From the NCBI GenBank assembly GCA_900291925.1, contig UWYS01000014.1, forward strand, positions 62,001 to 126,000: a stretch of DNA of 64,000 nt, written 5' to 3'. The notes beneath the pieces are model-generated. The model saw only the letters and a program-made list of their open reading frames with translations. It had not been told where the DNA came from and searched no databases. Source of the DNA: Thecaphora thlaspeos (Eukaryota > Basidiomycota > Ustilaginomycetes > Urocystidales > Glomosporiaceae). This document shows positions 49,442-59,669 of this stretch, one piece after another; the stretch's first letter is position 1, and the number at the start of each line of letters is the position of its first letter. The position numbers were made by a program, and so were the translations under genes.

Positions 49442-51454
49442 CTACACCGTCGGCAGTACAGCCCAAACGGTACCGACCACCGCCATACAAGCGCTAAGGA
49501 CGAGTACGCTTAGATCCAGCAGGATGCGCGGCCGCGATAGGTTCTTTCGGAACAGCGCTAGGTTGGCCAGTAGCGGTCCTAGGACACACGTGGTGAAAGC
49601 CAGAAAGGCTCCTAGGAACGCCATGACTTTTTCGAAGCCTGGTAGCAGGATGGCTGTTAGCGTGATCAGGATCGTCAGGGTCGTTCGCAGGAGGATGCGT
49701 AGGATTTTCGTTCGACCCGGGTGGGATGATGGGGGAGGAGTCGCTTTGATTGACGTTGAGGAACGTCGACGACGTGTAGAGGAGGAAGAGGAGGAGGGCA
49801 CGCAGGCCGCATCGAGACCTAGCAACGTCTCAAACGTCACCTGTACCGGTCTGGTCGCCAGGGCGAATTTGGCGAGTGGGTTGATGACGATCAACCAGAT
49901 GGCTCCGCGGTTCAGCCAGACGGGGAATCCGGCCGTCTTGGCGAGGTCGCGTGTGATTTCGTCGCTGACCTCTCGTCCGAACATGGCGTAGCCCACCATG
50001 CCCATCGTCAGATAGAGCGCCGTAGCCGCTAGGTAGGCTAGGTTGAGCATGCGCGGGAACTGTCGAGGATCGCGCATGTCTTTCACCAGCGAAGGGATGA
50101 CGGGATGACTGGAGAAGCCCGACATGATCAAGCCGAAGCTCAACGGAAGTCGCGACCACTGTGGACCCATCGTGGTCGTAGGTGACGGATGGAGGATGCT
50201 GCCCGGTGGCGTGTGCTTGATCAGGCCGTCTGAAACGACGACGAGCACCAGCGTCACCGTCGAGATGATTCCGACCACACTAATCGGACTGAGCCAGCGC
50301 AGCGGCAGAAAGACGGTGGGTAGCACGATGCCGAAGCCGACGGCCTTCCACGCCGCGGCGGGGATGTGCGGTGCGATGGCGGCCATGCTGTCGCCAAACA
50401 GGATGATGAGCGCCACGCTGACGGCCCACAGCTCGAGGCAGAAGAACAGGCTGACCAACCAGCGCGCCTTGGGTCCGAAGGCGTAGCTGCCTATGTCGGC
50501 GTACGTCCGCAGCGACGGCTCCTTGGTCATGATGTGCGCCAGCACCTTGCCCGTGTAGTTGGTCAACAGGCCGCAGATGAGGAAGAGCACCATCCCTCCC
50601 ACCCAGCCGGCGTACGAAAAGGCGAGCGGGAGAGCGAGCATGCCCACCCCGACGAGCGCGTTGACGGTGTTGAACCACGATTGGAGAAAGGTGGAGCTGC
50701 CCTGCCCGTGCTGGCCCGGTGTCCAGGTCGGGGAAGGGTCGACGTCGGCAACCGAGATCGAGGAGACGAGGGGGTCAGGAGCGGTTGCGGATGCGCGGCG
50801 CGGAGAGGCGACCGAGAGGTAGGACTTGCGCCGGCGTGGAGCGAGGCCGACGTCTGCTACGCCATCGAAGAGCGGCGTCGATTCGCTGGCGTTTGTGGTG
50901 ATGCCGCCGTGGCGGTCGCCGCCTCGTTCGTCGTCGTGGTCGGCGACGGAGGCGAAAGGGTCCCTCAGCAGCGTCGCTGACCCGGACGCAGACCCGGTGC
51001 TCGTCCCCCTTGCCGTGGCCGTCCGGCTGGCCGCTGACGCTCCTCTCTGGGCCGCCGTCTCGTCTTTCGGCCTGGCCTTGGCGCTCCTCCTTGCGCCCAC
51101 GGCGTTCCTCGGCAGCTCCTCGCCCTCCCATTGTTGCGCACGTGGTGCTCGTGGTGCTCGTGCTCCGCTCAGCAGCTCGTCGTGGTCAGCGCCACTCGCC
51201 TCGTCGTCGTCGTCGTCGTCGTCGTCATAACTCTCGCTCTGCGATGCGCTGCTGTCACCTTCCTCGACGTCCTTGCCGGCCCAATGGCGCTCGACAAAGG
51301 AGGGAGAGGTGGCAATGTTATCTGCGTAGAAGGCCTGTGAGCGCGAGTAGGACCAGACGAGGTCGAGGCTAGAGCGCCACGGGGGTTGCGTGGAGGTGTC
51401 GTGCCGTGGAGATGTGCAGGGTACGGGGATGGACTTGTTTGTCGAGGGCGCCAT
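49442..51454 (-). CDS. Vacuolar amino-acid transporter, AVT/SLC32 family
   Basis: 670 residues, one exon. The N-terminal third (1-265) is soluble and disordered, with an Asp run (DDDDDDDD) coded by a GTC repeat. Then about eleven membrane helices, starting at 'FNTVNALVGVGMLALPLAFS' (the amino-acid permease signature of the AAAP family, as in AVT1) and including 'YAGWVGGMVLFLICGLLTNY', 'GIVLPTVFLPLRWLSPISVV', 'LPLSFGLIMSGFSSHPVIPS' and 'ALYLTMGMVGYAMFG'. The family moves neutral amino acids across the vacuolar membrane with H+; the long acidic N-terminus is typical of AVT1. A Ser/Arg-rich loop interrupts the last helices. Confidence 0.9.
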   Translation of the reverse strand: MAPSTNKSIPVPCTSPRHDTSTQPPWRSSLDLVWSYSRSQAFYADNIATSPSFVERHWAGKDVEEGDSSASQSESYDDDDDDDDEASGADHDELLSGARAPRAPRAQQWEGEELPRNAVGARRSAKARPKDETAAQRGASAASRTATARGTSTGSASGSATLLRDPFASVADHDDERGGDRHGGITTNASESTPLFDGVADVGLAPRRRKSYLSVASPRRASATAPDPLVSSISVADVDPSPTWTPGQHGQGSSTFLQSWFNTVNALVGVGMLALPLAFSYAGWVGGMVLFLICGLLTNYTGKVLAHIMTKEPSLRTYADIGSYAFGPKARWLVSLFFCLELWAVSVALIILFGDSMAAIAPHIPAAAWKAVGFGIVLPTVFLPLRWLSPISVVGIISTVTLVLVVVSDGLIKHTPPGSILHPSPTTTMGPQWSRLPLSFGLIMSGFSSHPVIPSLVKDMRDPRQFPRMLNLAYLAATALYLTMGMVGYAMFGREVSDEITRDLAKTAGFPVWLNRGAIWLIVINPLAKFALATRPVQVTFETLLGLDAACVPSSSSSSTRRRRSSTSIKATPPPSSHPGRTKILRILLRTTLTILITLTAILLPGFEKVMAFLGAFLAFTTCVLGPLLANLALFRKNLSRPRILLDLSVLVLSACMAVVGTVWAVLPTV

Positions 51455-52145
51455 CTCGTGGCCGTGCGTGGGTGGAGGGGTGGATGCGTGGTGGGCGGAG
51501 GGAAGGGGTGGATGGCGAGCTGGAGGGAGACAAGCAAGTGTAGAAGACGGTGGTGGGAGTCGTGGAGGAAGGGTTGGCGTGGGGAGCGGTGGTTGCTGTT
51601 ATCGCTGGCCGGGGCTGACTGGCGGGCCAAGAGGGGTTCGGCATAGGCGGGGAAAGCGGGGCGGGCGGCGTTCGAAGAAATTCTGCGCGACGTCGACATG
51701 GATAATGCGCCGCCTCGCGCGACTCGACAATCGACTCGGTCTAGACAACAACAGCAGCGCCGACTCTTAGCGCCCAGTCGACGGCAAGTCACAAAATGCA
51801 CATCAACGTCAGACCGCACCACCGCACCCAGAGGCACACGCACAGCACGCACCGCTAAAGCCGCCATCCTCCCCGCTCGATGTCATCAGTCTGATGACGG
51901 ATCACATCGAGCCAAGGAGATGTGGCATTGCCTCACCCCGTCTCCGGCCCCATAGCCCCCTCGATCTTCCCCCCTCCTGTCCGCATCGTCCCGTCGTCGT
52001 CCTGCGTCTGCCATCGTACCGCTCACGGTCATGTGGCACGCGCGCTCCAGGCGGCGGACTGCGGCTGCGCCTCCTCGCTTTCTCCTCCCGCCCGTTCCTG
52101 CTGCCTCCTCTAGTCTCGGTGTGACTGTTGCGCAGCGCCCGCTCC
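51455..52145. other. AVT promoter and IST3 3' flank
   Basis: 691 bases between two minus-strand genes. Apparent long frames here are GC-driven shadows. No TATA box recognised. Confidence 0.45.
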
Positions 52146-53245
52146 CTAGCCGCCTTCATCTCTTCGTACCGGTTCCTGCCGCCCGCCTCGTCGTCGTCGC
52201 GACTCGTCCATGTCCCTTTCGTGGCCGTGCCGTGAGGTGCTTCCGCCTTTGGCCTTTCTCTCGGCCCTCTGTGCGCGTATTCTGGCCCTCTCCTCTTTCC
52301 TGCGCATCTTTTCCTCGCGCGAGCTCGACTTGGCGCCTCGCCTCTCGGTGTCAACGTCATCGTCGCCGCCTTGTTCGTGTTCGCGGCTGCGCAACTTGCC
52401 TGCCTTTTTCTTGCTGCGAAAGTAGGCCACCATGGGATCCTCGAGGTCTTCGTCGGCGTCGCCGTCGTCCTGGCCACCGACCGCGGCCGTTGCTCCGATC
52501 GAGCCTGCTGCGACCATCTGGGGTGCGGCATTCATGCTGGGCTGCTCTGGTTCGTGGTAGTTGCCCTCTTCGTCTCGCTCGCCCTTGTGCTTGTAGTTTG
52601 CGACGTGGTCGACGCGGATCGTCCGGCCGAGGATGGATGCGCCATTGAGGTTGTCGACCGCCAGAACAGTGGAGCGCTGGTCCTCGTACATCAGAAAGCC
52701 AAAGCCGCGATGCTTGCCCTTTCCCTGCTGCTGTTGTTGGTGCTGTTGCTCTTGACGCTGCTGGTCACGACCGGCGCCGCTGGAGGAGGAGGAGCCGGGT
52801 GGTGGCTGGGCCGTGCTGGCCCGCGGCAGGTTGACGTCGATCACCTCGCCGTATTGAGAGAAGATGGTGACGACATCGCCCTCGGTGAGGTCATAAGGGA
52901 GGCCACCGATGAATATGTAGGCCGAATCTGCGGGCGCGCGGATGCGGTGCAGGAGGACGAAGGACGAAGAGCAAGAGAGGGGGAAGACGTGGGAAGGAGA
53001 GGAGAGGGTCAGCCGGGCCAGGGAAAGCCAAGGGGTGGGTGAGGGGTGCGGGGCTTACCCTTGTACTGCTGGTGCCATGAAGCGTTTGGGTTGTTGATGG
53101 CAATATCGAGCTCCTGCTGGTTGATGCGCTGGATTTCGCGGACGACGCTGTGGGCGGGAAGGGGCGAGTAAGGGGCGCTAGCCGGGATGAGGAGCGGTTC
53201 GAGGGCGGGCTGGAACAGGAGCGTGGAGAGTAAGACTCACTTCAT
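52146..53245 (-). CDS. IST3: IST3/SNU17 (RBMX2-like) RRM splicing factor, RES complex
   Basis: Exons 53245-53241 (only 5 nt, ATGAA), 53147-53059, 52927-52146; 291 residues. Splicing gives '[20 protein letters not shown]' and '[19 protein letters not shown]', the conserved N-terminus of IST3. The RRM has RNP2 YIFIGGLP, '[20 protein letters not shown]', RNP1 [10 protein letters not shown] and '[20 protein letters not shown]'. IST3 binds pre-mRNA and U2 snRNP and, with Bud13 and Pml1, forms the RES complex needed for efficient splicing and retention. Unusually, the loop between the second and third RRM strands carries about 30 extra residues (Pro/Ser then Gln-rich). The C-terminal half is charged (Arg/Glu), with '[15 protein letters not shown]'. 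Both introns are needed to give a start codon and a full RRM. Confidence 0.92.
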
Positions 53246-53753
53246 GATGGGACGGCGTGGGGATCGTGGTAGCCACCGCGATGAGAGGGGAAGGGGGAGA
53301 GGGAGAAGCGGAGGAGCGAAGGAGGAACGAAGGAGGAAAGAAGTGCGGGCCGGAGCTGGCTGGTGCGCAAGTGGAGTAATTTCCCCTGGGCGCAGGAGAG
53401 TGGGAAAAAAGAAGGAAAAAAGAAGGAAAAAAGAAAGAAAAAAAAGAGGCGGCGCCAGGCGGTGATCGGGGCGTGTTTGCAGCCCGTCACGTGATGTACC
53501 GGTTGGGCGGTGTGTGCGTTTGGGCCAGCTGGCCGCGCTCACCGCCGCCGCCGGATCGCCCTCGCTCTCGCTCTCGCTCTCCCTTCCGCACACCACCCTC
53601 CACTCCCCCACCGCCAACGACCAATCATCGCCCTCTACAATTGTCTCTCTCGCCACATCTTGCCCTCCCGCCTGCTCGTCTGCACTGCCTCACCCACCAA
53701 CCCGATCCACCGTCCCGTCGCCTCCCTGCGACGCTAAACCTGCTCGCCTTGCC
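53246..53753. promoter_or_regulatory. Divergent promoter region, IST3 / VMA5
   Basis: 508 bases between the start codons. It contains an A-rich GAAAAAA repeat (53400-53445), CT repeats (about 53567-53585), and CCAAT in 'cgaccaatcatcg' near 53620. No gene. Confidence 0.5.
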
Positions 53754-55401
53754 ATGCCGTCGGACCACTCCTACTGGCTCATCAGCGTCCCCCTCGAGGA
53801 CGGCGACCCGCACCGCATGTTCTCAGAGATCGGCAACAAGCTCCTCAGCGACGGCGGGAGTGCGAGCAACGACTTCGGACAGCTCTCCTTTCCTCCGCTA
53901 AAGGTGCGCCCCCCCCCCCCCCCACACGCAGATCCACGCTGACACATACGGTGGCGTGCAGACGGCGCGTCGTGCGGAGGACAGACGCTAACACGACCCT
54001 CTCCCTTCCTCCTCCTCCTCCGTCTTGTCCACCACCTCCACCGCCATCGCCTCGCCGACGCCGTCCAGACCGGCACGCTGGAATCGCTTATCTCGCTTTC
54101 GGACGAGCTCCCCAAGCTCGACACAAACTATACACAGGTCGTCTCCAAGATCATCGAGACGCTTCGCGCCCTCCTCAACAACGACGAGTCCGCCCTCTCT
54201 CAACACGTCCTCGTCAACGAACAGCCCGTCGACGACTACATGCTCGCATGGAGCTGGAACACGTCCAAGTACCGCGCGGACCGCAGCCTGCGCGAGATTG
54301 TCGACAGCGTCGGCAAGGAGCTCACCTCGATCGACAACGTCATGAAGCAGAAGCTCAACAACTACAACATCGCAAAGGGTCAGCTCCAGCAGCTCCAGCG
54401 CAAGAAGACGGGCAACCTCTCGGTCAAGTCGCTCGCAGACGTCGTGAGGAAGGAAGACTTTGTCGACCCCTCCTCCGAGTTCCTAGAGACGATCCTCGTC
54501 GCCGTGCCCAAGAACAGCGCAAAGGACTGGCAGTCCAAGTACGAGCGCCTCACCTCGATGGTCGTCCCGCGCTCCTCGAACAAGCTCGCGCAGGACGACG
54601 AGTACGCCCTGTTCAACGTCACCGTCTTCAAAAAGGTAAAGGACGAGTTTGTCCAGAAGTGCAGGGAGAACAAGTTCATGGTGCGCGAGTTTGAGTGGGA
54701 CGACCAGATCGTTGAGCGGCAGAGGCAGGAGCTCGAGGAGGCCGGATCGTCGGAAAAGGAGCTCTGGGTGAGTCGTTCGCACGTGCCCTCTCCGGGTTGG
54801 GCATCGACCGTCTTCAACACGGGCGATGGGCGATGACACTGACCTTGCCGCGTGACCCTCTTCGCTCCTGGACCGCGGCCAGACGGAGCTGTTGCGCCTC
54901 TCACGCACCAACTTTTCCGAAGCGTACCAGGCCCTGGCGCACCTCAAGGTGGTCCGGACGTTTGTCGAAAGCGTGCTGCGCTACGGCCTACCCTCTGACT
55001 ACTTTTCCATTGCCATCCGCGTGCGTTCCCGCACCACCCTCTCGCCGTCTTGCCCTTCGGTACTGACCCAACGCATCGGCCATAGACTGACTCCTTGTTC
55101 CTCTTTCTCACCCCATCTCCCTCCCCTCTTGCCCCTCTCCCTCCTCCCCTCCGACCTCTCGACAACGCCCGCCCGACAGCCGAATCCGAAACGCACGAAA
55201 GCGCTAATTGCGACGCTCAACTCGCACTACTTCTACTTGGATGGGTACGAGGGCAGCGGACCGGTAGCCAAGCAGGAGAGCGGCAACAAGAAAAAGAGCA
55301 GCAAAGGCGACCAGGTGGATGCGCCAGGAGAGTATGCACAGATGCTAGAGGAGGAACACTTTTCCTTTGTCCTCATGGAGCAGTATATGGTCGTTGTCTA
55401 G
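53754..55401 (+). CDS. VMA5: V-ATPase subunit C
   Basis: Exons 53754-53903, 54069-54767, 54883-55020, 55180-55401; 402 residues, every intron phase 0. Subunit C links the V1 peripheral stalks to Vo and is released when the pump disassembles; it acts on vacuolar and endosomal membranes. The protein follows yeast Vma5 throughout: 'SYWLISVPLEDGD', 'GTLESLISLSDELPKLD', 'WNTSKYRADRSLREIV', 'QRKKTGNLSVKSLADVV', 'DFVDPSSEFLETILVAVPKN', 'DDEYALFNVTVFKKVKDEF', 'REFEWDDQ', 'VRTFVESVLRYGLPSDYF', and C-terminal 'EEEHFSFVLMEQYMVV'. Introns begin GTGCGC, GTGAGT, GTGCGT and end CCAG, CCAG, ACAG. Intron 1 contains a C14 run. Confidence 0.96.
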
Positions 55402-55812
55402 AGAGGTGGCGTCGCGGAGAGGTGGGACGATGGCGCTTCGGAGTGGAATGCATGTAGACTGGGATTTGGGTTCCTTAGGATTCTCTCTGTATGGAGGGGA
55501 GGGGAAGAGTGTGTGGTGTGTAGGGATAGACGGGAAGATTCCGTAAGGCTGGACAAGGGCGACAGGGGAAGACGATGTAAGACTACCTCCCTCGGGACGG
55601 AGGAAACGGCGACGTGTATCGTCACCGGCCCAACGATCGCTGAGGTCTTGGGACAGTCTACGTACCTATCTTTGGCTTGTTCGCTCTGTCGTTGTCGTTG
55701 TCGTTGTTGTATGTGATTTTTCTTGACCCTTTTCTCGTCGCCACGTCACTTGTCGTACCGATCCTCACCTCACCTCACCTCACCTCAAGCGATTCGATCG
55801 ATCACCGCTAGA
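55402..55812. other. Convergent intergenic region
   Basis: 411 bases between VMA5 and the EDC3-like gene. Has a (CTCAC)n repeat at 55763-55787. Nothing else. Confidence 0.5.
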
Positions 55813-58116
55813 CTACCTGTTCTTCTTGTTGGACGTTGCCTTCTTCTTCCCTGTTCCTCCACCCGCCGCAGCGATCTTTTCAATCTTTCTTCTATCTTTC
55901 TCCCTCCTCTCGTGTCTCTTCAACACGTCCCACTTTACATCTTCCCACCTCTCGTATCCACCTTCGCCGCCCATCTCGTTCCAATGCCTCTCCAAATCCC
56001 GTCTCAACACCTCACTGATCCTCTTACATTCCACCGAACATTTGTTTCCGAATTCCCTTTCGCTTCCCTGTCCTTCAGCGAGGTAGGCTTGGAATTCATC
56101 TTGGTATACCCTCTTGTCGTATCCCCTCATAGAAAGGTCATATTCGATCGTCTGGAGTATCGATGGGGGTATTGTTGAATATTGAGACGAAACCAAGGTA
56201 CGGTAGGATGGTGAGAGAAAGTAGAGTGCATGTAGACGTTCGTGTGAGAGTGTAGAGTGGGCTTGTGATGCGATCGTAGAGATGACGTAGTGGATCGACC
56301 GGTCGGTCGTCTTGGCGTCCACCGTCGGATGTCCTTGTGTCCGCGTGATGATATCGTGGTCGACGAGGAAGCTCAACAACTCCTTCTCTCCCGAGTTACA
56401 CTCGGCTTCCCACCACATCTCCTCGCCTCCCTCTGCCTCCGCTCGGACGGCGATCCACATTGCCTTCAGCCACGCTGCGACACCCTCGACGACGGGGAAG
56501 TTGAAGCCCTGGTAGTTTCGACAGATGCGCTGACGTTCTGCCTCGTCGAGCGAGAGGTAGACGCTCGAAGACGACGACGACTCGTAGAACGCTTCGATGC
56601 GTGCGAGCGCAGAGTGTTGCGACGTCGAGGTGGGGAAGAAGAGGGTGAGCAGCGGCGCAGAGAGGATGTGCCCAAACGTTGACTCGGCCTTTGCGGGCGG
56701 CGGCGAGGACGGGGCGGCGACGAGGACCGCGGTTGGAGAAGGTGTGGAGGCGGCGTCGAGAGACAGGCCCCCGATGCTGGAGGAAATCTCCGTAGGATCG
56801 TCGGAGAAGACGGGTTTGTCTGCGACGGGCGACGACGCAGCGGCAACGGCGGCCAGCGCGCTGGAAGCACCCAGACCGCCGCCACTGCCACTGCCGCCGC
56901 CGAGACCGAGCCCGGCCAGCTCCTCAAGCAGGACGTTGCGGCGCTTGGCGAGAGTCAGCTCGGCCTCGAGCTTGCGCACCTTTTCCTCGAGCTCGGCGTA
57001 GCTCGGCTTGGCGGGAGTGGCGTTGATGTTCGAAGCGATAACGGGGGCAGGGGCAGGTTTCGGCACAGGCGCAGCAGTCGACCTGGCGGCAGTGTTGACG
57101 GCGGTCGAGTGCCGTTGCTGCTGCTTCTGCTGGGCGACCCGAGCCTTGTTGCGACTGGACACGGGCAGCTCGATGGCATGCGCTTGATCGTCGTTGCGCC
57201 CATTGTCAACGCCTGCCTCATCGTCCTCGCTCTCATCCTCGTCGCTGCTGAGGACCATCTCGTTTGGCTTGAGCTTCTGCTGCCCTCCCCTCTGCGGGGT
57301 GGAAAAGGCGTTGGCAGGCCCGACACCGTTGTGCCTGCGGGCGAGCGGGCCGGGGCTGCCTGCGATGCGGTTGTGCGAGACGAGGAGCGTGGCGGGGTCG
57401 GTGTAGTCGGAGCTGCAGATCTCGTCCCAGACTTTCTTCTTGTCGAATTGACGGAGCGCCACGCCAAAGTCAAAGTCCTCGTCGAGGTTGCCATTGTTGA
57501 CGGCGGCGGGGCTGCTGGAGCGCGAGGGTGTGTTGCTGTCGATGTGATGCTGGTGGTGAGGGTGGAGCTTCTTCTTAGTAGAGGAAGAGGAGGAGTCGGA
57601 CTTGGCATGCTTTGCTGCTGCGGCCGTGGCCGTTGCGGGTGCGCGACGGGACGATGAGGCGGGCGAAGAGGGCGTCTGGGAGGCGATTCGCGGGAGGCTG
57701 AGGAGGGTGTTGCCGCCGCTGTTGTTGGTGGTGGTGGCACTGACGTTGGGTGTGTGGTCAGCCTCTGAAAAGGAGAGGATCGACGGGTCGACAAAGGGCG
57801 GGGGTGTCGCTTTGTGTGTGGGTGGAGCGGGCGACGCGGCGGCTGGGGAACGAGATGGTTGATGGTCAAAGAGGAGGCTTGGCGTAGATGCGTGGTCACG
57901 GGTGCGTGGGTAAGGCTGCTGTGCGGGAGTGTGTGAGAGTGCAGCTATGCCTGCAATGTCTGTGCGTGGGATATCGAGGTTGCGGCCTGCGGTGTCCTGT
58001 AGGGTGAGGATGTTTATATGCTGATTTATGGAGAGGATCTTTGCGACGAGGGGCTGGTTTGGGCTGGAGCGTAGGGTGAGGCTGACCTGGAGGCCGATGA
58101 AGGGCGACGAGGCCAT
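55813..58116 (-). CDS. EDC3: EDC3-like LSm/FDF decapping-enhancer protein
   Basis: 767 residues from ATG at 58116, one exon. The N-terminal LSm-type domain is 'MASSPFIGLQVSLTLRSS', then 'VAKILSINQHINILTLQDTA' and 'NLDIPRTDIAGI', as in EDC3 (LSm16). After a long disordered stretch comes an FDF motif, 'DEDFDFGVALRQFDKKKVWD', which in EDC3 binds the helicase Dhh1. A coiled coil (SYAELEEKVRKLEAELTLAK) and a folded C-terminal part (about 560-730) follow, ending in a lysine-rich tail. EDC3 stimulates Dcp2 and builds P-bodies in the cytoplasm. The C-terminal part does not look like the YjeF-N domain EDC3 usually has there. The frame is open 94 codons further upstream, but that stretch lacks the family N-terminus, so I chose the Met before SSPFIGL. 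Confidence 0.78.
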   Translation of the reverse strand: MASSPFIGLQVSLTLRSSPNQPLVAKILSINQHINILTLQDTAGRNLDIPRTDIAGIAALSHTPAQQPYPRTRDHASTPSLLFDHQPSRSPAAASPAPPTHKATPPPFVDPSILSFSEADHTPNVSATTTNNSGGNTLLSLPRIASQTPSSPASSSRRAPATATAAAAKHAKSDSSSSSTKKKLHPHHQHHIDSNTPSRSSSPAAVNNGNLDEDFDFGVALRQFDKKKVWDEICSSDYTDPATLLVSHNRIAGSPGPLARRHNGVGPANAFSTPQRGGQQKLKPNEMVLSSDEDESEDDEAGVDNGRNDDQAHAIELPVSSRNKARVAQQKQQQRHSTAVNTAARSTAAPVPKPAPAPVIASNINATPAKPSYAELEEKVRKLEAELTLAKRRNVLLEELAGLGLGGGSGSGGGLGASSALAAVAAASSPVADKPVFSDDPTEISSSIGGLSLDAASTPSPTAVLVAAPSSPPPAKAESTFGHILSAPLLTLFFPTSTSQHSALARIEAFYESSSSSSVYLSLDEAERQRICRNYQGFNFPVVEGVAAWLKAMWIAVRAEAEGGEEMWWEAECNSGEKELLSFLVDHDIITRTQGHPTVDAKTTDRSIHYVISTIASQAHSTLSHERLHALYFLSPSYRTLVSSQYSTIPPSILQTIEYDLSMRGYDKRVYQDEFQAYLAEGQGSEREFGNKCSVECKRISEVLRRDLERHWNEMGGEGGYERWEDVKWDVLKRHERREKDRRKIEKIAAAGGGTGKKKATSNKKNR

Positions 58117-58457
58117 GGTGGAGGTGAGGGGCGCAAGCAAGGCAAGGGAGGGGGGGGTTGGGGTTGGGTTGCGGCGAAGCGGAGGGACGATGTGCTGATT
58201 GGCTGGTTGCGTGCAAGGAGAGAGGCTGGGAGGGTGGCGATGGTTGGTGGTGGCAAAGGAAGCCGGGCGATGGCGTGCGGGGCGACCGTGCACGCGCTGT
58301 CGCTGCGTGTGGCTGTGTGTGGTTAGCTTTCGATCACGCTGGCAGCGCCGCCCCAGGCGAGCCACACACCTCCACATGAGATACTCGCGCGATAGCATGC
58401 TCCATCTGCTCCGTCTTTGTCCCAGAGGAGAAGAGGAAGAGGGGCTACGCCAGCCTC
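58117..58457. promoter_or_regulatory. Divergent promoter region, EDC3-like / unknown gene
   Basis: 341 bases between divergent starts. G-rich near 58140-58170. No clear TATA element. Confidence 0.4.
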
Positions 58458-59242
58458 ATGATGACGCTCCATCATAAGCTCTCGAGCGCAGGCCAGGTCC
58501 CCGTTCCCGCCCTCGGAGACCGCATCACGGGCCAGGACGGTCTCACGTACCCATGGGACAGCGATGCGTCCATCGACCACGACGGCACCTACGGCAGGGA
58601 CGCCACCGCCACCTTCCTCTACTCGGACATCGGCGACTCCTACGAGGCCTACGGCTGGAAGCTACATGGTCCACGGCAGACCAGCTCGAGCGACAGCTCC
58701 TGCTGCGCACCTTTGCCAAACAGGCAGAGACGATCAGCGCAAGAAACCAAAAGATCTTCTTTGCCATCGACGATTTAGAAGCCAGCGCATCGAGGTGGCG
58801 TATCCAGCGAGACGACTACGTCGCTCGCATCGCATCCTCACCACCACCGCCATCCCCGACGGAGACAGCACAACGTCACGGAATCATCCCCCCCTCATCC
58901 GACAAAGCACCGGCCTACGCAGCATGGACGTTCGATACGTCCCAGTCGAAGCTCCTTCTACTTCTCAACTTTAGCACACGACATCAATTCGAGACGCTCG
59001 TAGACGTCAAGTCAGAAGTTACGCGCAACCGCATGACGACGGTGGAAGCATGGAACGTCGATCCGTCGTCACTCGACGTCGAGATTGACCAGACGATGCA
59101 GACCAAGCTCTGGAGGGGGGAGGTTGACGATTTTAGGCAGATGTTGGCGGGGGGTGGGTTGGTAGAGACAGATGCAACACCTAACCTCCATAGCGTGGTA
59201 TGGAGCCAGAAAGGGCGGGGAGGTGACGTGGCTTTTGAATGA
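58458..59242 (+). pseudogene. Unrecognised conserved-looking gene with internal frameshift
   Basis: The first frame starts 'MMTLHHKLSSAGQVPVPALG' and reads well to 'DSYEAYGWK' (about 58665). The coding character then moves to another frame, 'TWSTADQLERQLLLRTFAKQ', and continues to a stop at 59242 with 'NQKIFFAIDDLEAS', 'WTFDTSQSKLLLLLNFSTRH' and 'WNVDPSSLDVEIDQTMQTKL'. Removing two bases (CT in 'ggaagctacatgg') or adding one would join the frames into about 260 residues. The stretch is too short for an intron. I do not recognise the family. It could be a pseudogene, a +1/-1 frameshift site, or a base-calling error. The end lies 180 bases before a G13 run (about 59297). Confidence 0.55.
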
Positions 59243-59669
59243 GTATGGGTGGTGCATCTAGAAGGGAGCGATGTTGGGCGGTGGGGAATGTGGAAGGGGG
59301 GGGGGGGGGTTGGTTGGTTTGGAAGGTGACGAGTACGGGTGAGGCGGCCTTTTCACGAGCACGAATGTTACCTCTAGAGTGCTAGTGTGCGATAGTAATG
59401 TGAAATGGACGAGCAGGAGGTGATGTGGCTATTTCATCGACTTTGAGGGTACTAGTAGAGTGTGATGTGGGGCGATAGGGACATGGAAGCGAGGGATTGG
59501 AAGCGATGTGGCTGCGGGCAGTACATCTAGACGCTAGCGCGAGGAGGTCGGCACGCGGGTGATTGGAGGTGATATCGATTCTCGACTACGTTGCCGGCCT
59601 AGCAAGGGTGCGATGAGTGTCGAGCGTTGTGAGGAGCGTCGGGAGCGAGCGATCCTATTCGACCCTCAA
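59243..59669. other. Convergent intergenic region
   Basis: 427 bases; a G-run of about 13 near 59297-59310. No gene. Confidence 0.5.

Noticed and set aside
51455..52145. Possible extra gene between AVT and IST3 genes
   Set aside because: Frames on both strands are Arg/Ser/Pro-rich GC shadows without start context, motif or splice signals.
58117..58398. 94-codon N-terminal extension of the EDC3-like protein
   Set aside because: EDC3 proteins start right at the LSm domain; the extension is His/Pro/Arg-rich with no family match.
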